A stretch of 64,000 nt of DNA from assembly GCA_963711505.1 (NCBI GenBank), contig CAVQEJ010000006.1, positions 310,001 through 374,000 of the forward strand, given 5' to 3'. Under the pieces are notes generated by a model. It was not told the origin of the DNA and searched no databases. It saw only the letters and a program-made list of their open reading frames with translations. The translations under genes and the position numbers were made by a program. This document shows positions 8,301-18,294 of the stretch, piece by piece. This DNA comes from JAGWRA01 sp963711505 (lineage in GTDB: Bacteria > Acidobacteriota > Vicinamibacteria > Vicinamibacterales > CAVVIG01). The first letter of the stretch is position 1. Every line of letters begins with the position of its first letter.

Positions 8301-8759
8301 TCAGCGTCGGTAGCCGCGGCGTCGCGAGGCGAGCAGGCCATCGATCGACCACTTCCCGCCGCCGGCCACGATGAGCGCCAGGCCCATGGCCAGCATGAGG
8401 ATGTGGTATTCGAACCCCTCGCCCGCCTGGCGGCCCGACCAGTTCATGAAGAACCCGTTCTGCCAGTGCACGAGGTACACGGCGCCGATCATGTCGCAGA
8501 CGATGCCGAAGGCCGCGAGGCGGGTGAGACAGCCGAGGATCAGGCCGATGCTGCCGAACGACTCGACCACGATCACGAGGACGGCCAGCCACACCGGGAC
8601 GTGCATCCCGCCGGTCAGGAACTGCAGGGTGCCGGCAAAGCCGGCTCCGCCGAACCAGCCGAGCAGCTTCTGCATGCCGTGCGGAAACATCGCGACGCCC
8701 AGTCCGAGCCTGACGATCAGACTCGCCCACGATCCGTCGGTGGCGAGAAGCTTCTGCAT
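8301..8759 (-). CDS. DoxX-family membrane protein
   Basis: 152 residues, ATG at 8759. Four membrane segments with the DoxX pattern: ASLIVRLGLGVAMFPHGMQKLLGWFGG (the HGxQKL signature), LAVLVIVVESFGSIGLILG, AAFGIVCDMIGAVYLVHW and YHILMLAMGLALIVAGGG. DoxX proteins associate with quinone-linked oxidoreductases or thiosulphate oxidation, or act in oxidative-stress membrane complexes; this short stand-alone type is uncharacterised. Upstream, 45 bases away, is the DUF1499 gene on the same strand. Confidence 0.9.
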   Translation of the reverse strand: MQKLLATDGSWASLIVRLGLGVAMFPHGMQKLLGWFGGAGFAGTLQFLTGGMHVPVWLAVLVIVVESFGSIGLILGCLTRLAAFGIVCDMIGAVYLVHWQNGFFMNWSGRQAGEGFEYHILMLAMGLALIVAGGGKWSIDGLLASRRRGYRR

Positions 8760-8804
8760 GCCGTTCTCCCGAATGCCGGATGCCGGGAACAGATGTGCGG
8801 CAGG

Positions 8805-9177
8805 CTACCGGATGGTGTTCGTCTGCTTCAGCGTGCGCCGCAGGGCCTCGACGCGCCGTCGGTTGACGCCGAAATCGTAGCGGCCCAGGCGGGCAGCCGA
8901 CCGCACGGCCACGAGCCCGGCCTCCGCCCGCAGCTCCAGTTCGAGGTCGTCGACGAAGCCGAACACCGCGCTGCGGCACTCTGCGTGCAGGTAGCCGCCG
9001 GCTCTGCTCCACGATCGTGGTCCGCGGCATGGCTCGCACGGCCGCCTGCACGCGGCTCCAGGCCTCGGCGGCCGGCATCGCGAGCGACAGCGGCGCCACC
9101 GCGTGCCGCCGGTCGGCGGCGTCACTCGAGACGCAGTTCGGCGAGGCCGGACACGCGGTCAATCGGGATGTGGCCAT
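8805..9177 (-). CDS. DUF1499 domain protein, one frameshift
   Basis: About 124 residues from ATG 9177. The N-terminal CPASPNCVSSDA is the DUF1499 signature, followed by AWSRVQAAVRAMPRTTIVEQ. Near 9005 the frame slips; the domain resumes as YLHAECRSAVFGFVDDLELELRAEAGLVAVRSAARLG, the conserved DUF1499 middle and C-terminal strands, and ends NRRRVEALRRTLKQ. Function unknown; in plants related luminal proteins exist. The slip is probably an assembly indel since both halves are well conserved. Confidence 0.8.
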
Positions 9178-9229
9178 GGCGTTCGGTTCGACTCCTGCGC
9201 CGGCAGCACGGCGGACCGTATCGATCCGT

Positions 9230-9613
9230 TCACGCCATTCCGTTCGGCGTGATGGTCGTCACCTGCGACGCCGCGAGCTGCCAGCTGCCGTTGCGATGGA
9301 CGAAGACGTCGAGGAACCGGAGGCGTGCCGTGAACGGCTCATCGCCGGCAACGCCATGGATGGCGCTGATGCCCGAGACGACACCGGTGCCGTCGAGCAT
9401 GCGCAGGTGGATGTCCGAGGGCGTCAACCCATCGATCCGGATGGCGCCGGCCCGGTACGCCTCCAGAATCGTGTCGCGATCCTGAGGTCGGCCGGCCTGA
9501 TCGAACCCGAGAAAGTCGTCGGCGAGAATCCGCTCCAGCGTCGCGACGTCGCCGTGCAGCTCCGCGTCCACGAGGGCCTTCACCGTTGCGAGCAGATCGT
9601 CTTCGACAGACAT
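9230..9613 (-). CDS. SnoaL/DUF4440-type NTF2-like protein
   Basis: 127 residues from ATG 9613. The opening VKALVDAELHGDVATLERILADDFLGFDQAGRPQDRDTIL is the typical first helix and turn of DUF4440/SnoaL-like NTF2 folds; the second half (RLRFLDVFVHRNGSWQLAASQVT) is the conserved beta sheet with W. These small cone-shaped proteins bind or isomerise hydrophobic ligands, and their specific role cannot be inferred. It stands alone; the leader upstream contains a short run of CGTCC words (9632-9654). Confidence 0.88.
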   Translation of the reverse strand: MSVEDDLLATVKALVDAELHGDVATLERILADDFLGFDQAGRPQDRDTILEAYRAGAIRIDGLTPSDIHLRMLDGTGVVSGISAIHGVAGDEPFTARLRFLDVFVHRNGSWQLAASQVTTITPNGMA

Positions 9614-9702
9614 GAAAGGTGAATCTCCTCAACGTCCGATGTCCGACGTCCAGCGTGAACAATACCCCTGGCTCATTGCGCATCGCCCGTTGCGACGCGC
9701 CG

Positions 9703-10170
9703 CTACCCCACGATCCCCTCGCGGCCTCGTATCGTCATCATCGTCGCCTGCATGAGGGCGATCGACTTCTCGGTGCCGTCCTGCGAGGCCAGCACCTCAC
9801 CGGTGCAGACGCTCACCGTGCGGCCGGACCGGACCAGCCGGCCTCGCGCCACGAACGCGTCGCCGGCGGCCGGGGCCATCAGATTGATCTTGAACTCCAC
9901 ACTCAGCACGCCGACACCGGGCGGCATCATCGTCAACGCGGCGTAGCCGCAGGCGGTATCGACGATGGCGGTCACGACACCGGCATGGAGGAACCCGTGC
10001 TGCTGGCAGAGATCGGCGCGGTATGGGAGCCGGATGTCGACCTCCCCTGGCGCGACGCGCTCCAGCGAGGCGCCGAACAGCGTCATGAGCGTCTGGCGGC
10101 CGAAGCTCTCGGCAATTCGCGCGGCGATCTCCGGCCGCGGGCCGGAGCCAGCCGGTTCTGTCTGCGACAT
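9703..10170 (-). CDS. PaaI-type hotdog thioesterase
   Basis: 155 residues, ATG at 10170. The hotdog-fold signature is clear: QQHGFLHAGVVTAIVDTACGYAALTMMPPG contains the HGG/HGF-type active-site loop and the acidic residue of helix alpha (VDTACGY), followed by VEFKINLMAPAAGD. Enzymes of this PaaI/YdiI-like group hydrolyse acyl-CoA thioesters, often aromatic or hydroxylated acyl-CoA. It is separated from the benzoyl-CoA operon by 40 kb, so no specific link is claimed. The upstream region is a CGTCCCA tandem-word repeat shared with the divergent amidase. Confidence 0.88.
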   Translation of the reverse strand: MSQTEPAGSGPRPEIAARIAESFGRQTLMTLFGASLERVAPGEVDIRLPYRADLCQQHGFLHAGVVTAIVDTACGYAALTMMPPGVGVLSVEFKINLMAPAAGDAFVARGRLVRSGRTVSVCTGEVLASQDGTEKSIALMQATMMTIRGREGIVG

Positions 10171-10183
10171 CTGGTGATTATAG

Positions 10184-10220
10184 ACGTCCCACGTCCCACG
10201 TCCCGCGTCCCACGTCCGAC
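10184..10220 (+). repeat. tandem CGTCCCA-type word repeat
   Basis: Five degenerate copies of an 8-base word (CGTCCCAC, CGTCCCAC, CGTCCCGC, CGTCCCAC, CGTCCGAC) in tandem in the spacer between the divergent thioesterase and amidase genes. Related degenerate words occur at 9632-9654, 50706-50740 and 62950-62980. No protein or RNA function is visible. Confidence 0.75.
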
Positions 10221-10278
10221 CGCGGGCGCCTTTCCCATTGTGCGGGCCCGGCCCGGTGCCGTAGCATTAGCGACCATC

Positions 10279-11859
10279 ATGCGACATTTCACTGTTCCGC
10301 TGGCCGTCGCCGCCCTGTTCGCCGTTGCCCTGACGGTTGCCTGCGCCCCCTCGGCCGCGCAGAGTGAGCCGCCGTTCAACGTCGAGGAGGCCACGATCGC
10401 GCAGATCCACGCCGCGATGAAGGCGGGCAATCTGACCTGCCATGGCCTCGTCGAGGACTACCTCCGCCGCATCGACGCCTACGACAAGAACGGCCCGAGG
10501 CTCAACTCGATCATCCTCGTGAATCCCGACGCGCTGAAGGACGCCGACGCGCTCGACCGGCGCTTCAAGTCGGGCGGCTTCGTCGGGCCGCTGCACTGCG
10601 TGCCGATGATCGTGAAGGACAACTACCAGACGGCCGGCCTGCAGACGACCGGGGGCTCGCTGTCGCTCAAGGGCTTCATTCCCGACAAGGACGCGTTCCT
10701 CGTGCGCCGCGTCAGGGAAGCGGGCGCCATCGTCCTGGCGAAGTCGAACATGGACGAGTTCGCCTTCAGCCCGTACGAGACGGTCAGCTCGATCCTGCCG
10801 GGATACACGCACAACCCGTACGACACCTATCGCGTCACGGCCGGATCCAGCGGCGGCACGGCCGCAGCCATCGCCGCCAGCTTCGGCACGGTCGGCTTCG
10901 GCACCGACACGGGCAACTCGATCCGCGGGCCGTCCTCGCACCAGGCGCTGGTCGGCATCCGCTCGACGATGGGGCTGACGAGCCGGGCCGGGATCGTGCC
11001 GCTGAACCTGCAGGCCGACGTCGCGGGTCCGATGGCGCGGACGGTCGCCGACGCGGTCGCGGTCTTCCAGGTGATCGTCGGCGAGGATCCGGACGACCCG
11101 GCGACGCAGGCGGCGCACGGCCATCCGATTCCCGACTATTCGAAGTCACTCGTGCGCGACGGGCTGAAGGGCTCCCGCATCGGCGTGCTGCGGCAGGCCT
11201 GGAAGGCGGACACGGCCGATCCCGAGGTGATGCAGGTGTTCCAGCGCGCGCTCGACGACATGCAGCGCGCCGGAGCCGTCATCGTCGATCCGGCGACCGT
11301 GCAGGGGCTCGACGACATCAAGGAGCCGCCGCGCAGCCTGGGGTCGTGCATGGGCTTCAAGTACGACATCAACCGCTATCTCGCCGCGCAGGGCAAGCGC
11401 GTGCCCGTGCACACCCTCGCCGAGATCATCAAGTCGAAGAACTTCCACCCGTCGATCGCGCTGCGGCTCGAGCGGGCAGAAGCAGGTCCGGAGAACGGGC
11501 CCGACTCGGCGCCCTGCAAGGCCGAGGCGTCGTACCGGCAGCAGGTGCGCGACGCCGTCCTGAAGACGATGACCGACCTGAAGCTGGATGCCTTCGTCTA
11601 TCCGACGTGGAGCAACGTGCCGCGGCTCATCGGCGATCTCAACACGCCGGCCGGCGACAACAGCCAGTTCTTCTCGCCGACGACCGGCTTTCCGGCCATC
11701 AACGTGCCGATGGGTTACACGCGCGGCGGCCGGCTGCCGGCCGGCATGACGATCTACGGGCGGCCGTGGGACGAAGCCACGCTGATCAAGCTGGCGTACT
11801 CGTACGAGCAGGCGACGCATTGGCGGCGCGCGCCGGTGTCGACGCCGCCGCTGCGGTAG
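10279..11859 (+). CDS. secreted amidase-signature family hydrolase
   Basis: 526 residues from ATG 10279. A lipoprotein-like or Sec signal is present at residues 1-29 (VAALFAVALTVACAPSAAQS; the C at VAC could be lipidated). The amidase signature region is complete: catalytic Lys in MIVKDNYQTAG, TTGGSLSL, NMDEFAF, and the glycine-serine stretch RVTAGSSGGTAAAIAASFGTVGFGTDTGNSIRGPSSH carrying both catalytic serines (cis-Ser and nucleophile). Proteins of this type hydrolyse aliphatic or aryl amides; an exported version may process peptides or xenobiotic amides. The C-terminal half TTGFPAINVPMGY is also typical. Confidence 0.92.
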   Translation: MRHFTVPLAVAALFAVALTVACAPSAAQSEPPFNVEEATIAQIHAAMKAGNLTCHGLVEDYLRRIDAYDKNGPRLNSIILVNPDALKDADALDRRFKSGGFVGPLHCVPMIVKDNYQTAGLQTTGGSLSLKGFIPDKDAFLVRRVREAGAIVLAKSNMDEFAFSPYETVSSILPGYTHNPYDTYRVTAGSSGGTAAAIAASFGTVGFGTDTGNSIRGPSSHQALVGIRSTMGLTSRAGIVPLNLQADVAGPMARTVADAVAVFQVIVGEDPDDPATQAAHGHPIPDYSKSLVRDGLKGSRIGVLRQAWKADTADPEVMQVFQRALDDMQRAGAVIVDPATVQGLDDIKEPPRSLGSCMGFKYDINRYLAAQGKRVPVHTLAEIIKSKNFHPSIALRLERAEAGPENGPDSAPCKAEASYRQQVRDAVLKTMTDLKLDAFVYPTWSNVPRLIGDLNTPAGDNSQFFSPTTGFPAINVPMGYTRGGRLPAGMTIYGRPWDEATLIKLAYSYEQATHWRRAPVSTPPLR

Positions 11860-12030
11860 GGTGCAGAGAACGCGGCGTGGGGCCCCCGGTCCCACGCCGT
11901 GTCGCCGCCCCGCAGGTTGCCACGCGGTCACTCGTTCCGACGACCGTCCGGCCTCCCTTCTGGTAAGCTGGGATCAGCTCGTCCCCACCCGTATTCCCTT
12001 TCACCCGTTCGTTTCCGGCCGAGGTATGCC

Positions 12031-14272
12031 ATGGCGCCGCTGTTCCACGCGTTGCTCGTCGTGGCACCGCTCCTGGTGTCGGTCGCCGCGTGGACGCCGG
12101 TGCTCGCTGCCAACGAAGGGGCCCAGGCCAACGAGCGCATCCTGCACGGGCGCGTCGTCGACGCCGTGACCAGCGAGCCGCTGCGCGGCGCGCAGATCGT
12201 GGTGCTGGACCGTCCCGGCGAGGCCTTCACCGACGCGGACGGGCGCTTCACCTGGGAGCCGGCACCCTCGCCGCCCTTCGAAGTGCTCGTCATCCTCCCG
12301 GGTGACCGGTACATGAAGCCGGTGCTCGTCGAACGGGTGCCCGCCGGCGAACCGGTGACGATCCGCGTCCAGCCGCTCGTCAGCGAATCGGTGACCGTCA
12401 CGGCCGGGGCAGCGCCCGACATCGAGTCGACGCCGGCGAGCGGCACGACCTTGCTCACCGGTCAGGAAATCCACGTGCGGCAGCCGGCGAACCTGGCGCA
12501 GTTGCTCGAGTCGGTGGCCGGCGTCTCGCAGGTTTCGGAGGGCCAGGCGGCCGTTCCCGCCATCCGGGGCCTGGCTCGCGGCCGGACGCTGATCCTCATC
12601 GACGGTGCGCGGGTCACGACCGAGCGCCGCGTGGGACCGAGCGCCACGTACCTCGATCCGTTCGTGCTCGACAGCGTCGAGGTATCGCGCGGCCCTTCGT
12701 CGGTCGCGTACGGATCGGACGCCTTCGGCGGCATCATCGACGCGCGGACCCGCCGGCCGGTACCCGGGACGCCCCTGCGGGTGCGGGTGCTGGGCGCGCT
12801 CGGCGGCGGCGTGCCGGAGGGACGGGCGGCCGCCGAGCTGTCCAGGGGCACCGCCACCGGCGGCCTGCTGGTCCAGGCGCACTACCGTCACTTCGGCGAC
12901 TACCGCAGCCCGGCCGGCCCGGTCTTCAACTCCAGCTCGCGCGACCAGGGCCTGCTGGCCCGGGCGACACAGGTCGTAGGGCCCGGACTCGCGTCGATCG
13001 GCTGGCAGAGCGACTTCGGTCGCGATATCGAGCGCCCCCGGACGAACTCGCGCACGGTCCGCTTCTTCTATCCGACGGAGGACTCGCACCGCTTCACCGC
13101 GTCGTACGACCTGCGACGCGTCGGGGGATTCGATCGCGTGCTGCTGAACGGTTTCGTCGGCAGCTACGCGCAGGTGACCGACCAGGATCGCGTCGCCACG
13201 GTGATCACGCCGCGCAGCCTCGAGCGCGCCGACGTGTCGGCGCGCGACTTCCAGTTCCGCACGCTCGCCGACCGGCCGTTCGGCGCGAGCCGGCTGGAGA
13301 TCGGCGTGGACGTCAACGGCCGCTTCGGCCTGCGGGCGCTCGACATCTCGAAGAGTTTCGACACCGAGGGACGCGAGACGTTCACCGACACCAGCCTCTC
13401 GGTCGACAACGCGCGCCGGACGGACGTGGGGCTGTTCGGCAGCCTCGACACGCCCCTGCCGCGCGGCTTCGTCGCCTCCGTCGGCGTGCGAGGCGACCGC
13501 GTCACCACGACGAACCGCGGCGGCTACTTCGGCGACCGGACGACTTCGAACGGCGCGGCTTCCGGCTTCGTGGCGCTGACGTCGCCGACAGTCCACGGCT
13601 TCAGCATGACCGGCCAGGTGGCGCGCGGCTTCCGCGACCCGACGCTGTCGGACCGCTACTACCGCGGTCCGACCGGCCGCGGCTTCATCACCGGCAATCC
13701 CGACCTGTCGCCGGAGACGAGCCTGCAGTTCGACGGCGCCATCCGGTACACCGCTGCCGGCTGGCGCGGCGCCGTCTACGTCTACCGCTACCGGATCGAC
13801 GACCTCGTCGAGCGCTTCGTGTCGGCGCCCGATTTCTTCGACTTCCGCAATCGCGGCCGGGCCCGCATCCAGGGCGTCGAACTCGAGGCGCAGGCCGATC
13901 TGGGCCGAGGCTTCACGCTGGCCGCCACCGGCCAGATCACTCGCGGGACGCGCGCTCGACGATGGTGCGCCGCTGGACGACGTGCCGGCGCCTTCGGTGT
14001 CGCTGCAGCTTCATCGGCAGTTCACGCCGCGCGTCTCGGCACAGGGACGCCTGACGATGTACGCGCGCGACGATCGGCCGGGGCCCACCGAGCTCTCGAT
14101 GCCGGGCTTCGTGCTGCTGGACGCCGGCTGGGCGTGGCAGGTGACTCCGCAGCTCCAGCTGCGGGCGTACGGGAGGAATCTGCTGAACCGCGAGTACCCG
14201 ATCAGTCCGGACCCGCGCGCCGTGCTGGCGGCAGGCGCATCGGGGCTGCTGACCTTCGTCGCCGGTTTCTGA
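12031..14272 (+). CDS. TonB-dependent outer-membrane receptor, one frameshift
   Basis: About 747 residues, ATG at 12031 in GAGGTATGCCATGG. Signal peptide at residues 1-28 (ALLVVAPLLVSVAAWTPVLA). Residues 38-110 are a carboxypeptidase-regulatory-like beta sandwich (ILHGRVVDAVTSEPLRGAQI, TDADGRFTW). The plug follows (QLLESVAGVSQVSEGQAAVPAIRGL, GRTLILIDGARV, VEVSRGPSSVAYGSDAFGGIID) and then barrel strands. Near 13945 the frame slips and the last strands continue as SVSLQLHRQFTPRVSAQGRL through FVLLDAGWAWQV and LRAYGRNLLNREYPI to a C-terminal Phe (VAGF), as expected for BamA recognition. Imports an unknown large ligand using TonB energy. Confidence 0.87.
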
Positions 14273-14278
14273 CGGCGG

Positions 14279-15239
14279 TCAGGGCCGCCGGCCGAAGAGC
14301 ACCGAGGCTACATCGGCGGCCGCAAGCGGGCGCGGCTCCTCCTGCAGGCCGATGAGGGCCGAGGCTCGGCCGATCACCTGCGCCGGCGTCCAGCCGGCCG
14401 CCCGCAGATCGCGCACGCCCGTGTCGCCGTCCGACTTGCTCAGCTTCTGCGAGGCGCTCTTCATGACGAGCGGATGGTGGAGGAAGGCGGCCGGCTGCGC
14501 GCGGCCGAGCAGCCGCGCGAGCTGCATCTGCCGGCCGGTCGACGCCAGCAGATCCGTCCCCCGGATGACGAGCGTGACGCCCTGCTCCAGATCGTCGACC
14601 GCCGCCGCGAACTGATACGTCCAGCAGCCGAGGCGATCCCGGACGAGCAGATCGCCGCACTGCTCCGACGGCCGCTGCTCCTGCGGGCCGAGCAGCAGGT
14701 CGTCGAACCGCTCGACCGAGGGCTCGAGGCGGACACGCAGGCCGCGGTCCGGCCGCTCCTCGAGGTCGCGGCCGGCGCAGGTTCCCGGATAGCGCAGCTC
14801 GCCCCCGGTGGTGCCGCCGGCCGCCGCGATGTCGGCGCGCGAGCAGGTGCAGGCGTACACCAGTCCCCGCGCCCGCAGGCGCGCCAGGGCGGCCTCGTAG
14901 ACCGCGCCGCGATCGCTCTGCCGTCCCTCCTCGCAGCGACCGCCGCGGAAGGCGGCGATGGGCGGCTCGTCGGGCGCGAACCCGAGCCACTCGAGGTCGT
15001 CCAGCATCGCCGCTTCGAACGCCGCCCGGCTGCGGTCGCGGTCGTGGTCCTCGACGCGCAGCCGCACGCGGCCGCCCAGGGCGCGGGTCACCCCCCACAC
15101 GTAGATCGCGTTCACCAGATGTCCGAGGTGCAGGTGTCCGGTGGGCGCCGGTGCGAACCGGCTGACGAGGCGGGCGGGGAACGGCCCGGCCGAGCGCCGT
15201 CAGATCGAGCGGCGCCGGCCGGCTGGAAGGTGTCAGCAC
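14279..15239 (-). CDS. gluQ: glutamyl-Q tRNA(Asp) synthetase, one frameshift near N-terminus
   Basis: The body from 15115 down is intact; the true N-terminus FAPAPTGHLHLGHL (HIGH motif of class I synthetases) is read just upstream in the same frame but has no start codon. A GTG at 15239 (LTPSSRPAPLDLT) in the neighbouring frame restores a normal start with one slip near 15175. The protein is about 319 residues, has the zinc site CTCSRAD...YPGTC, the KLSKSDG motif (KMSKS-like), and lacks the anticodon-binding domain of GltX, as expected for GluQ-RS, which glutamylates queuosine in tRNA(Asp). It converges with the TonB receptor gene, 6 bases away. Confidence 0.85.
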
Positions 15240-15270
15240 GCGGGTGTTCGCACGCGCGGTCGGTGATCGA

Positions 15271-16654
15271 TCAGACGAAGGCCCTGATCACGTCCGAGCG
15301 GGTGATGATGAACGTCTTGTCGAGCTTGAAGTCGCGGACCAGCACCGCCGGGATTCTGCGGCGTGATCATCGTCGACAGCAGCTCCACCGGCGTCGTGAT
15401 GTCGACGAACGGGAACGCCGGCAGCATGATCGACGACACGGGCTTGTGGCGCACGCCGGGATCGCGCACCAGCTCGTCGTAGAGGTGCGTCTCGTTCAGC
15501 GAGCCGACCAGCCGCTTGTCGCGCGTGATCGACAGCTGCGAGAACTCGTGCCGGGCCATCAGCTTGATCGCCTTCTCGACCGTCTCGTCGGCCTCCACCG
15601 ACAGCAGCTCGCCGGACAGGCCCGACGCGACCATGTCGCGCGCCGTCAGCCCCGAGACGTCCAGGAAGCCCTTCTCGCGCATCCACTCGTCGTTGAACAT
15701 CTTCGCGAGGTAGCGCGACCCGTGGTCGTGAAAGATGACGACGATGAGGTCGTCGTCCTTGAAGCGGTCCTTGAGCTGCAGCAGGCCGGCGATGGCGGCG
15801 CCGGCGGAGTTGCCGGCGAAGATCCCCTCCTCGCGGGCGATCCGGCGCGTCATCACGGCGGCGTCCTTGTCGGTGACCTTCTCGAAGCCGTCGATCACGT
15901 CGAAGTCGACGTTCTGCGGCAGGAAGTCCTCCCCGATCCCCTCCGTGATGTAGGGATAGATCTCGTTCTTGTCGAACTCGCCGGTCTCCTTGTACTTCTT
16001 GAACACCGAGCCGTAGGTGTCGATCCCCCAGACCTTGATCGCGGGATTCTTCTCCTTCAGGTACCGGCCCGTGCCGCTGCCCGTGCCGCCGGTCCCGACG
16101 CCGACGACCAGGTGCGTCAGCCGGCCGTCGGTCTGCTCCCAGATCTCGGGTCCGGTCTGCTCGTAGTGCGCCTGCGAGTTCGACAGGTTGTCGTACTGGT
16201 TCGCCTTCCACGAGTTCGGCACCTCGGCCACGAGGCGGGACGAGACGGAGTAATAGGAGCGCGGGTCCTCGGGGTCGACGTTCGTCGGGCAGACGATGAC
16301 CTCGGCACCGAACGCCTGCAGCGCGTCGACCTTCTCCTTCGACTGCTTGTCGGTGGTCGTGAAGATGCACTTGTAGCCCTTGACGACCGCGGCAATGGCG
16401 AGCCCCATCCCGGTGTTGCCCGACGTCCCTTCGATGATCGTCCCGCCCGGCTTCAGCAGCCCGGCCCGCTCGGCGTCCTCGATCATCTTCAGGGCCATCC
16501 GGTCCTTGATCGAGTTGCCGGGGTTGAACGTCTCGAGCTTCGCGAGCACGGTTCCCTTGACGATGCCGGCGGGAATCCGGTTGAGGCGCACGAGCGGCGT
16601 GTGGCCAATCGCCTCGAGGATGTTGTCGCAGATCTTCTTCCTGGGGTTCGTCAC
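15271..16654 (-). CDS. cbs: cystathionine beta-synthase, one frameshift near C-terminus
   Basis: About 460 residues; GTG start at 16654 (TNPRKKICDNILEAIGHTPLVRL). PLP-dependent fold-type II core with the Lys site NPGNSIKDRMA, phosphate loop EGTSGNTG, and GVGTGGTGSGTGRYLKE. GNSAGAAIAGLL is characteristic of CBS. C-terminal CBS-pair domain follows (LTARDMVASGLSGELLSVEAD, RDPGVRHKPVSSIM). Near 15355 the run CCCGGCGG seems to carry an extra base; in the alternative frame the end is normal (VLVRDFKLDKTFIITRSDVI, then RAFV and stop at 15271). Condenses serine with homocysteine in transsulphuration. No cystathionine lyase gene is adjacent. Confidence 0.9.
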
Positions 16655-16883
16655 GGGTCTTCGATCTCCGTCCACGGTTTCCGGCGACTGGACAGGCGGC
16701 AGCACACGATGCGCGCGCAACCGCCGCCGGACGGTCGCGCGCCGCACGACCTGTGCAATGTACTGCACCCGCCATGCTCGGACAACCGGCCAGGGGCCGG
16801 CCGGCAGCGGCGGCTCGCCACGTTCCGCATCGCGGAAAGCACGACGCGCCCGTCGCGATTGCCGGCTCCGGCGCCGGAGCCGC

Positions 16884-17477
16884 TCACGCCAGGCGCCGGC
16901 GCGTCGCCTTGCGCCGCGACGTCCGCGCCGCCGCGGCGCGTGACAGCACGTCGTAGTGCAGGCGAACCACGCCGTCGGCGAACCGCCGGCACGACCGGAG
17001 CGCCAGCGGCACCGAGCGGTGTCGCGGGCTGATCAGGGGAATCCCCTCGCCGATGAGCGTCGGCATCACGTGGATGATGAACGCGTCAATCTCGCCGGCA
17101 TCGAGGAACTCGCCGACGAGACTGGCGCCGCCGACCAGCCAGATGTCGCGGCCCGGCTTCGCCCGCAACTTCTTCGCGAAGGCCCCCACGTCACCCGAGA
17201 CGAACTCGACGTCACCGCCCGGGCTCGCCGGGCCGACCGGCCGCCTGGGCTGACGCGAGAAGACGTAGTTCTTCTTCCCGGGATACCCGGTCTGGCCCAG
17301 CGCCAGGGCGAGATCCCAGGTGCGGCCGCCCATGACGACCGTGTCGACCGTCTTGTAGAACGCGCTCATCCCGTAGTCGCCGGCGGCGCCGGGCCGATCG
17401 AGCCAGGCGACGTCGCCGTCCGGCCGGGCGATATAGCCGTCGGCGCTGGTGGCCACGTATACGATGAGTCTGCGCAT
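16884..17477 (-). CDS. dihydrofolate reductase-like (RibD C-terminal domain) family protein
   Basis: 197 residues, ATG at 17477. Sequence MRRLIVYVATSADGYIARPDGDVAWLD is the standard opening of the YyaP/YwjB-type reductases, with VVMGGRTWDLAL, PGKKNYVFSRQP, and IWLVGGASLVGEFLDAGEIDAFIIHVMPTLIGEGIPL following. The fold is that of DHFR and the RibD reductase domain and binds NADPH; the physiological substrate of this stand-alone group is unknown. The last 20 residues are unusually rich in Arg and Ala. 229 bases of spacer without a recognisable gene separate it from the cbs start. Confidence 0.9.
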   Translation of the reverse strand: MRRLIVYVATSADGYIARPDGDVAWLDRPGAAGDYGMSAFYKTVDTVVMGGRTWDLALALGQTGYPGKKNYVFSRQPRRPVGPASPGGDVEFVSGDVGAFAKKLRAKPGRDIWLVGGASLVGEFLDAGEIDAFIIHVMPTLIGEGIPLISPRHRSVPLALRSCRRFADGVVRLHYDVLSRAAAARTSRRKATRRRLA

Positions 17478-17590
17478 GGCTGGTCACCGTGCCGCGATCG
17501 CGTCACCAGGCCCGTCGTGGCGACGCGGCGCGATCCGACTCGTCGATCTGTCAACCGGGGATCGTTCCGATTATACGGCGCGCGGCCGCC

Positions 17591-18294
17591 CTAGCGCTTG
17601 ACGAGCTGCGACAGCAGCTCGAGCTGAATCTGCTGGATTTCCACCAGCCGCTGCCACTGGTGCGAGAGGAGGTGGTCGACCTTCTCGTGCAGGTGGCGGA
17701 TCTCCAGCTCCGCCTTCAGGTTCACCTGATAGTCGTGCTGCGACCGCAGGCGGTCCTTCGCCTCCTGCCGGTTCTGGCTCATCATGATCACCGGCGCCTG
17801 GATCGCCGCGAGGCACGAGAGCACGAGGTTCAGCAGGATGAACGGATAGGGATCGACCGGCCGCCAGTAGAGCACCAGCGAGTTCATCACGATCCAGATC
17901 AGCCAGGAAGACGCCGAAGCAGATCAGGAACGTCCAGCTGCCCCCGAACACGGCGATCCGGTCGGCCACCTTCTCGCCGAACGACCAGTCCTGCTCGAAC
18001 TCGGCGTCGACGTTCGTCGCCAGGATGTCGTGCTGCCGCAGGCTCTCGACGACCTCCTGTTCGAGCGACGTCAGCTCGCCGCGCTCCGACTCGAGCATCG
18101 ACTCGACGTACTGCGGCGCGGTACCGCGAGAGGTCGGCGCGGCAGATGAACGACGTCTGCGACCAGCCGGGATGGTCGTGCTGAATCAGATCGGTCAGGC
18201 TGTTCCTGACCGCGGCGGCCGGAATGGCCTCGCGCGCCGTCAGCCGCTTGCCGCACACCGCGCAGATCCGCTCGACGCCGGGTGTTGTACTCAT
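17591..18294 (-). CDS. DUF1003 membrane protein with N-terminal zinc-finger-like segment, two frameshifts
   Basis: About 234 residues, ATG at 18294. The first 60 residues carry CAVCGKRLTAREAIP and a later ICRADL, a probable zinc ribbon. After a slip near 18120 comes VESLRQHDILATNVDAEFEQDWSFGEKVADRIAVFGGSWTFLICFGVF, the DUF1003 first membrane segment; after another near 17900 comes the second segment PYPFILLNLVLSCLAAIQAPVIMMSQNRQEAKDR, the strongest DUF1003 signature, then a coiled-coil tail (HLHEKVDHLLSHQWQRLVEI). Its ATG overlaps the stop of the upstream methyltransferase (ATGA), so the two are cotranscribed. Function unknown. Confidence 0.82.

Noticed and set aside
14474..17032. An 852-codon plus-strand open frame antisense to gluQ and cbs
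   Set aside because: It is antisense to two confidently identified enzymes and its composition is typical of the high-GC shadow frames.
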